In this document: in pieces, positions 36,210 to 47,589 of the stretch | How positions within the stretch are numbered: the first letter of the stretch is position 1 | Layout of the letters: the number at the start of each line of letters is the position of its first letter | Origin: Selaginella moellendorffii | Taxonomy: Eukaryota; Streptophyta; Lycopodiopsida; Selaginellales; Selaginellaceae | DNA: 64,000 bases | Assembly: GCF_000143415.4 (NCBI RefSeq) | Contig: NW_003314269.1 | Span: 486,034-550,033 of the forward strand | Direction: 5' to 3' | Notes under the pieces: generated by a model | The model's database searches: none | What the model was told of the DNA's origin: nothing | What the model saw: only the letters and a program-made list of their open reading frames with translations | Made by a program: the position numbers and the translations under genes

Positions 36210-36584
36210 TTCGCTCTGCGATGGAATCGATGTGTAAGAATAGCAGAGTTTCTACGCGCAAACCAAGGTCCTATTTATTGGGAACCAACCTGAGATCTTC
36301 CGTTCTGGAAAACGCGCGCGTTCAACGGTCCTGATTGACTGGAGAAGTTTCGCGCCACAAGCCAGTCTAGGTTCAATGAACCTTCTTGTTTACCAAACTT
36401 TAACTGGGTAAAGAATGTGATTTCATCTCTCTCGATTGTCAACCTTGCGTTGCATTTGGGGCTCCCGCTTTGCCACGTCAGCGGCCCAGGATTTTAGGGT
36501 TTGCCGTGGCGAGCAGCGCCAATGCCGCGCTAGGGCGGGCGGCGAGCTCACATTCTTGTGGACGCGCGCTGGACTGCGGTGGCG

Positions 36585-38753
36585 ATGCAGCAGCAGATGG
36601 AATTCGCGATTCATCCATGTAAGTTTTGGGGGGATTTCTGGAAGTTATATAGCTGCTCCGCTGTTCAGGCGAGAGATCACGGCAGTGGAATCGCATTGGT
36701 GAGGTGTCTTGCAGGCGTCAGGCAAAGACCGGGTATGTGTTCTTCCAAAGCGTGAACTGTGTCTCCCGTGTATTGAAAGCTTCTTCTTCTTTGGATTGTG
36801 ACTGTGTCCTTGCCACGTTTGTTTGAGCTTTGTTTGTTCCGATGGTATTGATGAATTCTTTTTGTGGATCTATAGGCCAAGTGTGCTGTTCTTGGGAGAC
36901 CACGCATGCAAATACGGATCTTTGTCTCAAGCTTCCAGACGGTCACAAAAGAGCGCATGGAAGCTTATGACGAAGGCAACTGTGGATGTGGGACCTTTGA
37001 TGAGTGAAACTCGGCAACCTTTGGCGCTCCCACAGGACGAGAAAGTGGGAGTTTTGCTTCTGAACCTTGGAGGACCCGACTCCCTCGAAGACGTGCAACC
37101 CTTTCTTTTTAATCTTTTCTCCGATCCTGTGAGTTTAACATCTTTCTCTTTTCATTTGTTTTACTTCCCTTTGTGTTTTCTTGATTTTATTTTCGCGTAC
37201 TTTCTAACAACATTAAGTATTTCAGGACATCATCCGGCTGCCTCGACTGTTTCGGTTCCTCCAGAAACCACTTGCGGAGTTTATTTCGGCGGCTCGGGCT
37301 CCCAAGAGTGCCGAAGGATATGCTTCTATCGGTGGAGGTTCTCCGTTGAGAAGAATAACTGAAGAACAGGCAAGGCTTGATTCACGCATTCTTTTTAGTT
37401 ACAGTATTTAGTTTCTCACAGGCTAGGGCTCTCCAAAAATCTTTGGAGACCAAGCATTTGCCTGCAGCGGTATATGTTGGGATGCGATACTGGCATCCTT
37501 TCACGGAAGAAGCCATTGAACAGGTTAGCCGAAATTCTTCTTATATATCTCGTTTAAATTGTAGCTTATGTGCAGATAAAGAAGGATAGAATAACGAGGC
37601 TTGTCGTTCTACCACTCTACCCGCAGTTTTCCATTTCCACAAGCGGTTCGAGTTTGCGCCTTCTAGAAAGCATCTTTAGGTACCACGATCGTTGCTCGTC
37701 GTTTGAGGCTTAACTTGATTGCAGGTCGGATGAGTATTTAGTCAACATGCAACACACTGTTATTCCTTCGTGGTACCAGAGGGAAGGATATGTAAAAGCT
37801 ATGGCGTCTCTCATAGAAAAGGAGTTTTCCAAGTTTCCGAATCCTGAGGACGTAAGGAGCTCTTTCCTTGCGTTCTCAAAGTTTTACGTTTCTGCTTGCA
37901 GGTCCATATCTTTTTTAGTGCTCATGGAGTTCCGGTGGCGTATGTAGAAGAAGCCGGGGATCCATACAAAGCGGAAATGGAAGAATGCGTCGACTTGATC
38001 ATGTCTGAGTTGCGGAGCAGGGGGGTGAAGAACGTTCACTCCTTGGCATATCAGGTATTTATCTCACTTTGATGTTTCTCTTTTGTTTTTCATTTTGTGG
38101 TTGTTTTCATATACCAGAGCCGCGTTGGTCCTGTCGAATGGCTAAAGCCATACACAGATGTGAAGATAAAAGAGCTTGGTCAGAACGGTATTAAGAGCCT
38201 TTTGGCAGTTCCAATCAGGTTTGTATAAATCTTTTGTGAACAAGAAAGACCAACTTTTCTTGCAATGCATGCAGTTTTGTCAGCGAGCACATCGAGACAT
38301 TGGAGGAGATCGACATGGAATACAAAGAGCTTGCGCTGGAGTCGGGAATAGTTCACTGGGGTCGAGTTCCGGCGCTCAACTGCGATTCCACATTCATCAC
38401 AGACTTGGCAGACGCAGTGATCGAAGCACTACCTTACGTCGGAGCAATGGCCGTATCGAACTTGGAAGCGCGACAGGTTTGCTACTCCTTATAAGTTTGT
38501 TCTCAGTTTTCATCTCGCTCTCTCTCTCTCTCAGGCGCTCGTTCCTCTCGGAAGCGTAGGAGAGTTACTCGCAACGTATGATACACAACGGAGGGAACTT
38601 CCAGCTCCAGTAGCAGTCTGGGAATGGGGCTGGACAAAGAGCGCCGAGACTTGGAACGGAAGGGTGGCGATGCTAGCAGTCCTTGTGCTGCTTGTCCTGG
38701 AGATAGCGTCGGGGAAAGGCCTGCTACACCAGTGGGGGATCTTGCCATCGTAG
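36585..38753 (+). CDS. FC: ferrochelatase, plastid type with LHC-like C-terminal helix
   Basis: The body is clear from about 36910: exons ending 37128, then 37226-37369, 37422-37523, 37576-37679, 37725-37851, 37902-38054, 38118-38218, 38275-38476 and 38535-38753. Motifs: [50 protein letters not shown] with the catalytic His, and [17 protein letters not shown]. It inserts ferrous iron into protoporphyrin IX to make haem. The C-terminus has a chlorophyll-binding-like helix ([13 protein letters not shown]), the mark of the plastid FC2 type. The 5' end is tentative: ATG 36585 can be linked through 36719-36736 and an acceptor near 36902; ATG 36967 is a fallback but leaves little transit peptide. 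The intron after 37369 appears to have a GC donor (CAG/GCAAGG). Confidence 0.9.
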
Positions 38754-38846
38754 ATAAGTGGTAGAACCAGGAAGCTCGGGGTTCTAGACTAGCTTGTATA
38801 TAATAGAGAATCATCCGGGGTTTATAGCGGCAGAGAAGCAAAGAAG

Positions 38847-40532
38847 ATGGTCCGGGTCTCACTCTCCAGGCTTCTACACTTTCGATCGCTGCTGCGAGCT
38901 GTGGCTGGTGACTACAAAGAGGGAAGCTTGTCCGAGGCTGTGGAATTCATCGCGAGATCCGATCGAGGGAGCAGCAAGGATGCTTACTACTTCCTCCTGC
39001 GACGATGTATCAAAGAGAAAGGCCTCGAGGAGGGCCGCCGGCTCCAGGGACTGATCAGAAAGAGGCGATACGACCACGATGGCTTCCTGGGCAATCTCCT
39101 GATCAAGCTCTTCGGCGTTTGCAACAGCACCGAGGAAGCGCGCTACGCGTATGACGCTCTGCCGACTAGTAACAGCATGATCGCGCTCAACAACATGCTG
39201 GAGGCTTACATTGTGAACGGGAAGATCGAGGACGCCAGGGAGTTCTTCGATGGTGCTGCGAAGAGGGACGTCAAGACTTGGAACATCATGCTCTCGGCGT
39301 ATACCCAGAGAGGGCTCATGGACGAGGCCAAGGAGCTGTTCAAGCTGGCGAAGGATCCGGCAGTGGACCTCTGGGTGACGATGATCGAGGGGTATGCGCG
39401 GGCCGGGATGCCGCAGAGGGCGTTCACGATCTTCCGGGCTTCGCCCGGGCACGAGAGAGTGTGGGGAGCTATGATCGCAGCATTTGCCGCGAGCGGGGAT
39501 CTTGCGACGGCGAAGGAGATGGTACACAGGATGAAGAACCCGAGTGTGGCTTCTTGCACGCCGCTGTTTGAGGCTTACCTCAAGGCTGGAGAGATCAGCG
39601 ACGCGCAGGACGTGTTCAACAAGATGTCTACTTCGTACGAGGCTCCGTGGACGACGCTGCTCATGGCTTACCTCGATCGCGCGATGTTCTCTGAAGCGAA
39701 GCGGATCTTCAAGCTCATGCCCAACAGGGATCCGGTCGCGTGGAACGCGATGATCCGTGCTCACTCTTTGCATGGAGAGATCGAGGAGGCTAGGATTCTG
39801 TTCGAGGGAATGGGAGCGCAGCGGAACTTGGAGTCGTGGAACACGATCATGGCGGCCTACAACAGGAACGGACAGGCAGGGGACACGTACAAGATCTTCA
39901 AGGGAATGATCCAGAGATATGTCAAGCCCGACAAGAACTCGTTCCTCACGGTCATGGAGTCGTGCACCAATTTGGACGATGCCGGGAAGGTTGCGAAGGA
40001 GTTTCGGTGGAGCTCTTGCCTCAGAGATCTGGAGTTGAACAACTTGCTTCTCAAGACGTTCTTGAGGCTGGGGTCTCTTGAGGAGGCAACCTCGATTTTC
40101 CATTCGATCGAGGAGAAGAACTTGGAGTCGTGGAGTTTGATGGTGTCTGGATTGGCCACGAAGGGGAAGTACGCAGCGGCTGTGAGTTTGCTCTCCAACA
40201 TGGTGCTCAGGGGTGTGATGCCGGACAACGCCATCTTTACGAGCATGGTATCCGCGTGCAGGTCTCTGGGCCGGACTGACGAAGGTGCAAGCTATCTCCG
40301 ATCCATGGTCGCAGACTTTGAGGTGTATCCGGTCCTGGAAGATTATCTCTGTGTGATGGAGCTTCTGAAGCCCAAGCAAGCGGAAGAGCTGCTCAACTCC
40401 ATGCCTTTCGAGCCGGACTACGACGTGTGGAAGACTTTTCTTGGGGTTTGCCAGAGGGCCGGGGACAAGGAGCTCACTGAGGTGGCCGAGAAAGCTCTAC
40501 GACGGCTGTGTCCTATCGCAGTCTGTGTATGA
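38847..40532 (+). CDS. PLS-type pentatricopeptide repeat protein with E-like end
   Basis: Intronless, 561 residues. Tandem PPR-like helical pairs run from about residue 70 to 500 (ALNNMLEAYIVNGKIEDARE, WNIMLSAYTQRGLMDEAKEL, WVTMIEGYARAGMPQRAFTI, WNAMIRAHSLHGEIEEARIL). The C-terminal SMPFEPDYDVWKTFLGVCQR resembles the E motif. No DYW domain follows. Such proteins bind specific organelle transcripts and act in editing, splicing or stability; lycophytes have very many. The N-terminus (VRVSLSRLLHFRSLLRAV) is basic and amphipathic, suggesting a mitochondrial or plastid target signal. This is the only open copy of three in the window (others at 42843 and 47590) and starts 94 bases after the ferrochelatase stop. 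Length is that of a functional gene. Confidence 0.93.
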   Translation: MVRVSLSRLLHFRSLLRAVAGDYKEGSLSEAVEFIARSDRGSSKDAYYFLLRRCIKEKGLEEGRRLQGLIRKRRYDHDGFLGNLLIKLFGVCNSTEEARYAYDALPTSNSMIALNNMLEAYIVNGKIEDAREFFDGAAKRDVKTWNIMLSAYTQRGLMDEAKELFKLAKDPAVDLWVTMIEGYARAGMPQRAFTIFRASPGHERVWGAMIAAFAASGDLATAKEMVHRMKNPSVASCTPLFEAYLKAGEISDAQDVFNKMSTSYEAPWTTLLMAYLDRAMFSEAKRIFKLMPNRDPVAWNAMIRAHSLHGEIEEARILFEGMGAQRNLESWNTIMAAYNRNGQAGDTYKIFKGMIQRYVKPDKNSFLTVMESCTNLDDAGKVAKEFRWSSCLRDLELNNLLLKTFLRLGSLEEATSIFHSIEEKNLESWSLMVSGLATKGKYAAAVSLLSNMVLRGVMPDNAIFTSMVSACRSLGRTDEGASYLRSMVADFEVYPVLEDYLCVMELLKPKQAEELLNSMPFEPDYDVWKTFLGVCQRAGDKELTEVAEKALRRLCPIAVCV

Positions 40533-40849
40533 CATGGTTTCCTCGGGCTAGAGCCCTCGAGATTGCCAAGATCTTTGCAATTGCTCCAATGCTCATGACG
40601 TTATATCTGTACTGGTTTTCTTGGTCGTCCCAAGTTCATTATATTAAAGCTCCTTGGCTTCTTCAAGATGCTCGAATTCTGGCTCTCACAATTACGATCT
40701 TGATCATCACATTCAATTGTGGACAAGGCATCCAAGACTGACGACCGTGGCCGGATTTATTCTCAATAGATATCGCTTTCGCAGCAGACATAAGCATAAA
40801 CAAAGATTTCGTCCCAAAGGCTCTCTCTTCGACTGTATACATTGTGTAC
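40533..40849. other. spacer between convergent PPR and oxygenase copies
   Basis: Probable 3' UTR sequence; no gene seen. Confidence 0.4.
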
Positions 40850-42826
40850 TTACGGAGCCAACTTGTTCAAGACGGGCTCCAAATCCTCGAGCTCCGCAGC
40901 AGCATGATCCTTGAATTCCTTCACCCGGATCTCGTGCAGAGCACGGAGTCTCCGCGAGCACTTGCTCTTCCGGCAGCACATCTCCAACCCTCGCCCTCTT
41001 GAAAGGATTTGGCTTGATCCTCTCCTCCCCGTACTCGAGCCCGGATGAGGAAGGTGGTGGAGGCGAGGATGGAACACGGTCAGCACTGGAATCCATAGCC
41101 ACCGCAACGATGCTCGGAGAAAAAGAACTTAATAGCCTCCAACTTAAGTGCGTCCGGTCGATGAGCAATCCAGCCACCTTGCCGATGAGCTCTTCGTCCC
41201 CGAACCAGAACACATTCTCCACAAAATCCCTGGCCACGGGAATCACACTGGAATGGTAGCCACTCGCCAGCCGATTATACTCATCTCGAGCGCGCTCTTC
41301 TGCAGAATCGAAGTGCTCTTCCGGAGAACCAAATTTAAAGTGCTCAGTCGTGGAATCGAAGTCTGGTCGAGGAGCATTCGCCTGCAAGTAAGAAGCAGAC
41401 AACCCAGCAAACAAGGCTGTTACTGCGCCACTCTCTTTCACGCCTAGCAAACTGGCCGCGCTTCTTATCACTGTCAATGCATTATTCATCACCTTCTTCT
41501 TCACCCGGAGTACGGACTTTGTAGTGTTCATCGATAACTTTCCCCATGAAACCATGAACGGCAGTACTAGCATTTCATTGTAGCTGCCTTTGTGGTCCAG
41601 TCTGAGTTCCTCTTCCAGATCCACCAGCAGCTGCTTTTCCACCTTGCTTGCGAGCTGCATGGCAGTGTCGAGCGAGCCATACGCCGGAAGCTTCGAGATC
41701 AACTTCACGACACTAAAGAACTGTCCATGAACATCGAAGATGGTTGCACGACGATGGACGTTTTAGCCTGAGTTTCTCTTGCTTCCAAATCCGTTGATGT
41801 TAGCTTGTCCACTCGAGCCTCTACGAGTTGGCGGTACTTGTGGCTGCGATGCACTGCAAATGCAACGCACTCCAGCGGGGCTTCCGAGACGATCTCCGGG
41901 GAGTGTTGAGAAAGTATTCCAACAGCTTCCCTAAAATGTCAGGATATTCCTTAACAGATTTCATGAGCATTCTCGCCAGCTCGATCGCTCCATGCTCATA
42001 CCCTGCGGACTTGAGCTTGCCCACCAAATTCTCAACTCCTTGATCAAACATCTCGTCCTTCCCGAGGCACAAGTCCAAAACCAGTTCAGGCTAGTTCACC
42101 AGCAATTTGTGCACCTCTTCCTTTGCATTCTCAACAGTGGCAGCGTCTTTCACGAGCCCAACCACAATCGTGCTGTGGACGGGACTCAAACAATTCGAGA
42201 GAATAACCACACAGCGTTTGCTCTTGGGCGAGGCCACCAGCACTGCTACGTGATAGAAGTACTCGGAAATTCCCCCCTCGTTCCCCCCGGTAGCCTTCAT
42301 TGTCAAATTTTTCCTTATCATAGAAGTTGTTAAACGGCAATACATTGATCTGCCATCTTCCAAATTCCACACAGTGATCCTCGGTTGAGACCCAGTTCTC
42401 GATCCAGTGCTCGTCATCAATATCACATCATCATCGACCTTTCAAGCTTGGTAAGCGTGCAGAGATGGAGGTCCAGGAAATCACAACCCCGAGAAAAACG
42501 CAAGCTCTTGCTCGAGTACTTGTGGCAGAGCGGGATCACCATCTTTGCTCTAAGACCTTCGCAGCGGGAGGGCATCAAAGACTGGACGCGGGGCAGTGAT
42601 GATATGTAAAAAGCATTATCATCCACACCCAAGAACTTGGTGTTCTTCCTCACCAAACTAAACACCAGGCACAGCCTCGATCCACTCGTCACCTCGTCAA
42701 GCTTATGCTCGCAATCACAAAAAAAAGTGGTGTAGAAGTAGCGCTAGTGGATTGGAATTCGAAGGCCTTGGAACAGCCCAAGTGCTGGACGGTCTCCACC
42801 GCCATGGTCCCAGGTTTTAACACGCC
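40850..42826 (-). pseudogene. 2OG-Fe(II) oxygenase-like gene, broken copy A
   Basis: Reads as a decayed copy of the gene at 44046-46765. It keeps the same C-terminus (ELEPVLNKLAP-like), and the stretches VAGLLIDRTHLSWRLL, LPFMVSWGKLSMNT and AGYEHGAIELARML, but frame is lost repeatedly (breaks near 41710, 42075, 42090, 42425 and 42690). At 42730-42740 a base is missing in the codons for Ser-Gly-Tyr. The 5' third, with the HxD part of the metal site, is absent; at about 42826 it abuts PPR pseudogene sequence. Just inside that end, the unshifted codons read FFCDCEHKLDEV, keeping the Asp and His that the open copy has changed. Confidence 0.88.
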
Positions 42827-42842
42827 CGTGCGAGGCTGTGGG

Positions 42843-43650
42843 ATTAATTGCGAGAGATCCGACCGAGGGACCAGCAAAGATGCCTGCTTATGACACTCTT
42901 CCGACCAGCAACAGCATGATCGCGCTCAACAACAAGCTGGAAGGCTACATTGTGACTGGGAATATTGACGAGGCCAGTCGATGGTGCATCGAAAAGGGAC
43001 GTGAAGACGTGGAACATCATACTTTTTGCGTATACCCAGAGGGAGTCTAAGAAGCTCTTCAACCTTGCGAAGGATCCGGATTTTGACCTCTGGGTGACGA
43101 TGATCGAGGCTTATACGCAATCCGCAAATGATAAAGAGGGCGTTTACGATCTTCAGAGCTTCGCCTAGGCACGAGAGAGTGTGGGGAGCTATTATCACAG
43201 CACTTGCCGAGAGCAAGGATCTTGCGACGGCGAAGGAGATGGTGTACAGGATGAAGAACCCAAGTGTGGCTTCTTGCACGCCGCTGTTACCTCAAGGCTG
43301 GAGAGATAAACGATTCACCGGTTTTCAACCGTCGTATGAGGCTCCATGGGCGACCCTTAAACCTTGATTTGGACAATGTTCTCTGAAGCGAAGCGCGTCA
43401 TCAATCAAGCTCATGCTCAGGATCCGGCCGCGTGGAACGCGATGATCCAGGCTCACCCCTTTGATGGAGAATCTTGGAGTCCTGGAACAATAGGAATGGA
43501 CAGGACAACGACATCTTTACGAGCATGGTACGATCGCTTCAATGTGGATCCGGTCCTGGAAGATTACCTGTTGCAGCTTCTCAAGCCCAAGCAAGTGGAA
43601 GAGCTACTGCTCTCCGACGGCTGTATATCGCAGTCAGAGAATATGATTTC
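42843..43650 (+). pseudogene. PPR gene, broken copy 1
   Basis: Matches the intact PPR gene (about 38945-40500) in order but with many deletions and frameshifts: DTLPTSNSMIALNNKLEGYI at 42890, REDVEHHTF replacing RDVKTWNI, then AKEMVYRMKNPSVASCTPL and VDPVLEDYLLQLLKPKQVEE. No long frame remains. It lies in the same orientation as the parent, immediately after oxygenase copy A. Confidence 0.93.
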
Positions 43651-44045
43651 CTGATGGTACACGAACCGAAAGAAACTTCTAAACTTCTTACGATTTTTCT
43701 TCCAGCAATCTAAAACCGAGATCCATGTTGTTGTGATATCCCCATCTTGCAATCCCATCCAAACTTTGATTGTTTTTGCGCTCGAAAACCAGCTACCCCA
43801 ACACATATTACATGCACTCGTGGACGTTGCCGATTGCCGGCTACAAGGAGAATCTCAAAGAAAACTTTCCACAAGAAGATATTTCCTTCATTTGTTTCAT
43901 ACTCTATTCAATTGCGATAAAAAGAAACACCATCCATCAAACTCGAAAAAGCCCGTGTGTGATTTCACGGAGGAGAAAATGCGAAAGGATCAAGATACAT
44001 GACCGTAAATCGTAAAACCAACATATCAAGCTAGTTTTTACTGCC
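43651..44045. other. spacer between PPR pseudogene 1 and oxygenase copy B
   Basis: No gene seen; short open stretches only. Confidence 0.4.
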
Positions 44046-46765
44046 TTACGGAGCCAGCTTGTTCAAGACGAGCTCCAAATCATTGAGCTCGGCGGCAGCA
44101 TGATCTTTGAATTCCTCCGCGCGGATCTCCCACAGAGCACGGAGCCTCCGCGGATTTTCCAGCACTTGATCCTCCGGCAGCACACCTCCAATCCTCGCCC
44201 TCTTGAAAGGATTCGACGTCATCCTCTCCCCTCCATACTCGAGCCCGGAACGCAAGTGATCCATCCTCGCCTCCACCACATTCCTCAAAGCGTTCCTCTC
44301 GGCAGCAGTGGAATCCATAGCCACCGCAACAATACTCGGGGAAGAATTTAGTAGCTTCCAGGTTAAGTGCGTCCGGTCCATGAGCAATCCGGCCACCTTG
44401 CCAATGAGCTCTTCGTCCCCAAACCACAACACATTCTCCACAAACTCCCTGGCCCTGGTAATCACACCGGATTCGCAGACTGTTGCTAGCTGATTATACT
44501 CATCTCGAGCGTACTCTTCCGCAGCATTAAAGTGATCTTCCGCGGAACCGAAGTGGCTCTTTATGGAATGAAAGTATTTGTTAGTGGAACTAATTTCTTC
44601 TTGACCATTCTCTTGCAAGCCTGCTTGCAAGTAAGAAGCACACAGCCCAGCAAACAAGGCTCTCAGGGGGCCCCTCTCTTTCACGCCGAGCAAAGTGGCC
44701 GCGCTCCTCATCAGTGACAATGCATCGATCAGTTCAAACATGATGCTCTCTTTTGTGAGAATGGTCTTTGCACTGTTCACAGACAATTTTCCCCATGAAA
44801 CCATGAACGGCAGTACTAGCACCAGATTGTAGCGGCTACCGTATGCTTTGAGCTCCTCTTCCAGATCCATTGGCAGATGATTCTCCACCTCGTTTGCAAG
44901 CTGCTTGGCAGTATCGAGTGAGCCATACTCCGCAAGCTTGGAGATCAGCTTCACGACACTGGCCAGGAACTTTGCATGAACGTCGAAGATGGTTGCGTTC
45001 CGCTGTTCGACCAGGAGTTTGAGCTTCTCTGCTTGCAAATCCGTTGATATTAGCTTGTCCACTCGAGCATTGACAATCTGGCGGTACTCGTGGCTGCGAT
45101 GCACTGCCAGTGCAAGGCACTCCAGTGGGGCCTCGGAGACGATCTCCAAAGCCTCCGCTTTGCACGCTGGAGTGTCGAGGAAGAACTCCAATAGCTTCCC
45201 TAATTTGTCAGGATGTTTCTTGAGGGACTTGACATTTTTGATAAGCATTCTGGCCAGCTTGATCGCTCCATGCTCACACCCCGCGGACTTTAGCTTGCCC
45301 GGCAGGTCCTCAATTCCCTGATCAAACATCAAGTAAGATATCACTTATGAAACAAAGTTACCTGCAACTTGAGCATTCCTCCTACGATGTCTTTGACATC
45401 GTCCCACTCGTACTCTATGAGAACCTTGCTCACTTGTTCATTGTAGCGCTTCCAAGCCTTGACAATCTGTAGCGCGTCATCCCTGAGTCCATAATCGTGA
45501 CACAAGCCCAAAACCTTGGCTGTGAGGAGTTCAGGCTTCCACTTCACAAGCGCCACCGCCAGTTTGTGCACCTCTTGCTTTGCATCCTCAGCAGTGGTGG
45601 CGTCTTTCAAGAGCCCGGGCACAACCATGCTGTGCTCGTCACTTGAACAACTCGAGAGAATTGCGTCATAGCGTTTGCTCTTTGGCCAGGCCACCAGCAC
45701 AGCAACATGATAGAAGTGTTCGTAAATTCCATAGCCTTCCTTGTCAAAACTTTCCTCGTCAGGAAATTTGTCAAATGGCTCTCGACTGTCACCACCAATG
45801 CATCTCAGTACATCTCGTTCAATGTTGATTGGCCATCTTCCAAATTCCTTGCAGTGATCCTCGGTTGAAACCCAGTTCTCAATCCAGTGCTCATCATCAT
45901 GCTTCCTATCATCATCATCAACGTGTTGGGGATCCTGCACAAGCTTGGTCAACGTGCAGAGATGAAGCTCCAGGAAATCACATCCCCCGCAAAGAGCAGC
46001 CACCACGCGGTCATGTCCCCTGAGCCCAGCAAATCGCAAGCATTTGGTGGAGTACTTGTGGCAAAGTGGGATCACCATCTTTGCTCTAAAACCCTCGCTG
46101 CGGCTGGCCCATGCTTGCATCAAAGCCTGGACGCGGGGCAGTGCTGAAATGAAGAACGCACTATCATCCACGCCCAAGAACCTGGTGTTCTTCCTTACCA
46201 AGCTGAAGAACAAGCACAGCCTCGATCCCCTTGTCACCTCGTCAAGCTTACGCTCGCAATGACAAAAAAAGGTGGTGTAGAAGTAGCCGCTAGTGGATTG
46301 GAATTCGAAGGCCTTGGAGCAGCTCAAGTGCTGGACAGTGAGACCTCCACCCCCATGGCCCGTCTGGGTAGGAAGCTGGATGACCATGGTCGCAAACATG
46401 CCAGCTTCCTTCTCCGTGTCCCTGTGAAGCTTGAAATGCCCACCTGGCTCATACAGTAGCATCTTGTACAGCTTCACGCCAAGCTCCAGGGATCCCGCGT
46501 GCACTCCCATGCTCGATAGAGCAGTGGACGCTATGTCGTAGGCGGTCTTGGCGAGAAACTCTGGATTGTCGGGGAAAGAGATCTTGGAGGGATCAAGTTG
46601 CCAGGGCTGGCGGACGCTTGTATTGCCAAGAGTACGCTCGCTAACGCCGAATGGTGCTGGCTGTGAGACTGCCTTGAGCTTGTCAAGATCCTCGAGTGAG
46701 ATGGATGGCGCCACCTGCCATGCCCTCCACTGCCAGAGTGCACGGCATGGGATGGAGCTGCACAT
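44046..46765 (-). CDS. 2OG-Fe(II) oxygenase-like protein, open copy B
   Basis: Two exons (45362-46765 and 44046-45317) with a 44-base intron give about 891 residues. Residues 100-190 resemble the 2-oxoglutarate/Fe(II) oxygenase fold of fungal and plant prolyl-hydroxylase-like proteins: YKMLLYEPGGHFKLHRDTEK supplies His114 and Asp116, MFATMVIQLPTQ follows, then FFCHCERKLDEVTRGSRLCL, where family members have Cys/Val-Glu-His-Glu. Here the His place is Arg172; Arg182 for 2-oxoglutarate is kept. The remaining 700 residues, with HDDEHWIENWVSTEDHC, WPKSKRYDAIL and a helical C-terminal half ending LVLNKLAP, match nothing I know. Function unknown; the catalytic metal site may be damaged. The start codon adjoins a hAT-like element. 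Copies A and C are broken. Confidence 0.8.
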
Positions 46766-46770
46766 TGATC

Positions 46771-47255
46771 CATAGCTTCAAAACACGAACACGAACACGA
46801 ACACGGCATTCAATTTTTTGAACATGAACACAGAACACGGAAATGAACACGGATAAACACGGGTGAAAACACGAATATTCTCTAGAATATTCTACTTATC
46901 ACTCCATCTCATCTAGAAGCTCCTCATTAGCAGGATCATCATCTTTGTCTTTGTCCTCTTCTTCCATAGCTCAAGAAAATTGCCATAGATCGCTGGAAAA
47001 ACCTTTTGATTGATCGCAAGAATTTTTGATTGATCGCAAGACAAGAAAACATCAAAGCGCAAAACACTCACATGAACCACGTGAGCTATTGTTTTAGAAC
47101 ACGGCATGGTATTTGACCGTGTTTCAACCGTGTTTGGAGCCGTGTTTTAGAGCATTGACCGAGTCAATGAACACGGCCCGTGTTAACACGGCTGGGGGCC
47201 ATGTTTGTGTCACCACGCCAACATGCCATGGTGCACAGCGTGTTTTGAAGCACTG
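46771..47255. mobile_element. non-autonomous hAT-like element (MITE)
   Basis: A 485-base insertion bounded by inverted ends CATAGCTTCAAAACACG (left) and CAGTGCTTCAAAACACG (right, read inward), sharing GCTTCAAAACACG. Flanks are imperfect 8-base duplications, CATTGATC and CATCAATC (6 of 8 match), the length used by hAT transposases. The interior is rich in GAACACGG on the left and CCGTGTT on the right, so it can fold on itself; no transposase is encoded. The left duplication contains the start codon of oxygenase copy B. Confidence 0.75.
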
Positions 47256-47589
47256 CATCAATCTCACCTCCAGCGGCAAAAGCACTCGCCGATACGCCTT
47301 GCCATAGTGCCTTACGAAATAAATAGCCTTGCCCTAAATACTTAAAAACTAGTATCTTGGACGAAACCAACATCCCCGAGAGTGTGAGCACTTGAAACAG
47401 TATGGGCCTATCACGCTTTAAGATTGACATCTCCGTTGTAAACGGGTTACTGCTGGCTTTCAACTTAACCCTGCTCAGCTCACTTACGAGAGAATGCCGT
47501 CCAAGGTCACCCAGATGGAATTGAGGAGTCCTGTGCATGATCGTGTGGAGCCTCGGCGGAAAAAAATGGGTCTTGGGAGCATCAGGTTC
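47256..47589. other. sequence upstream of the MITE, origin unclear
   Basis: Probably the original upstream region of oxygenase copy B, displaced by the MITE. No recognisable promoter or gene. Confidence 0.35.

Noticed and set aside
35670-36293. 207-codon plus-strand open frame
   Set aside because: It is the shadow of the minus-strand coiled-coil gene, Leu/Arg-rich as expected for the reverse of Glu/Lys-rich codons.
38874-40379. 501-codon minus-strand open frame
   Set aside because: It is the reverse of the intact PPR gene and has no recognisable domain.
46785-46860. Simple satellite of ACGAAC/GAACACGG units
   Set aside because: The repeats are confined to the arms of the hAT-like element and are better explained as its subterminal repeats.
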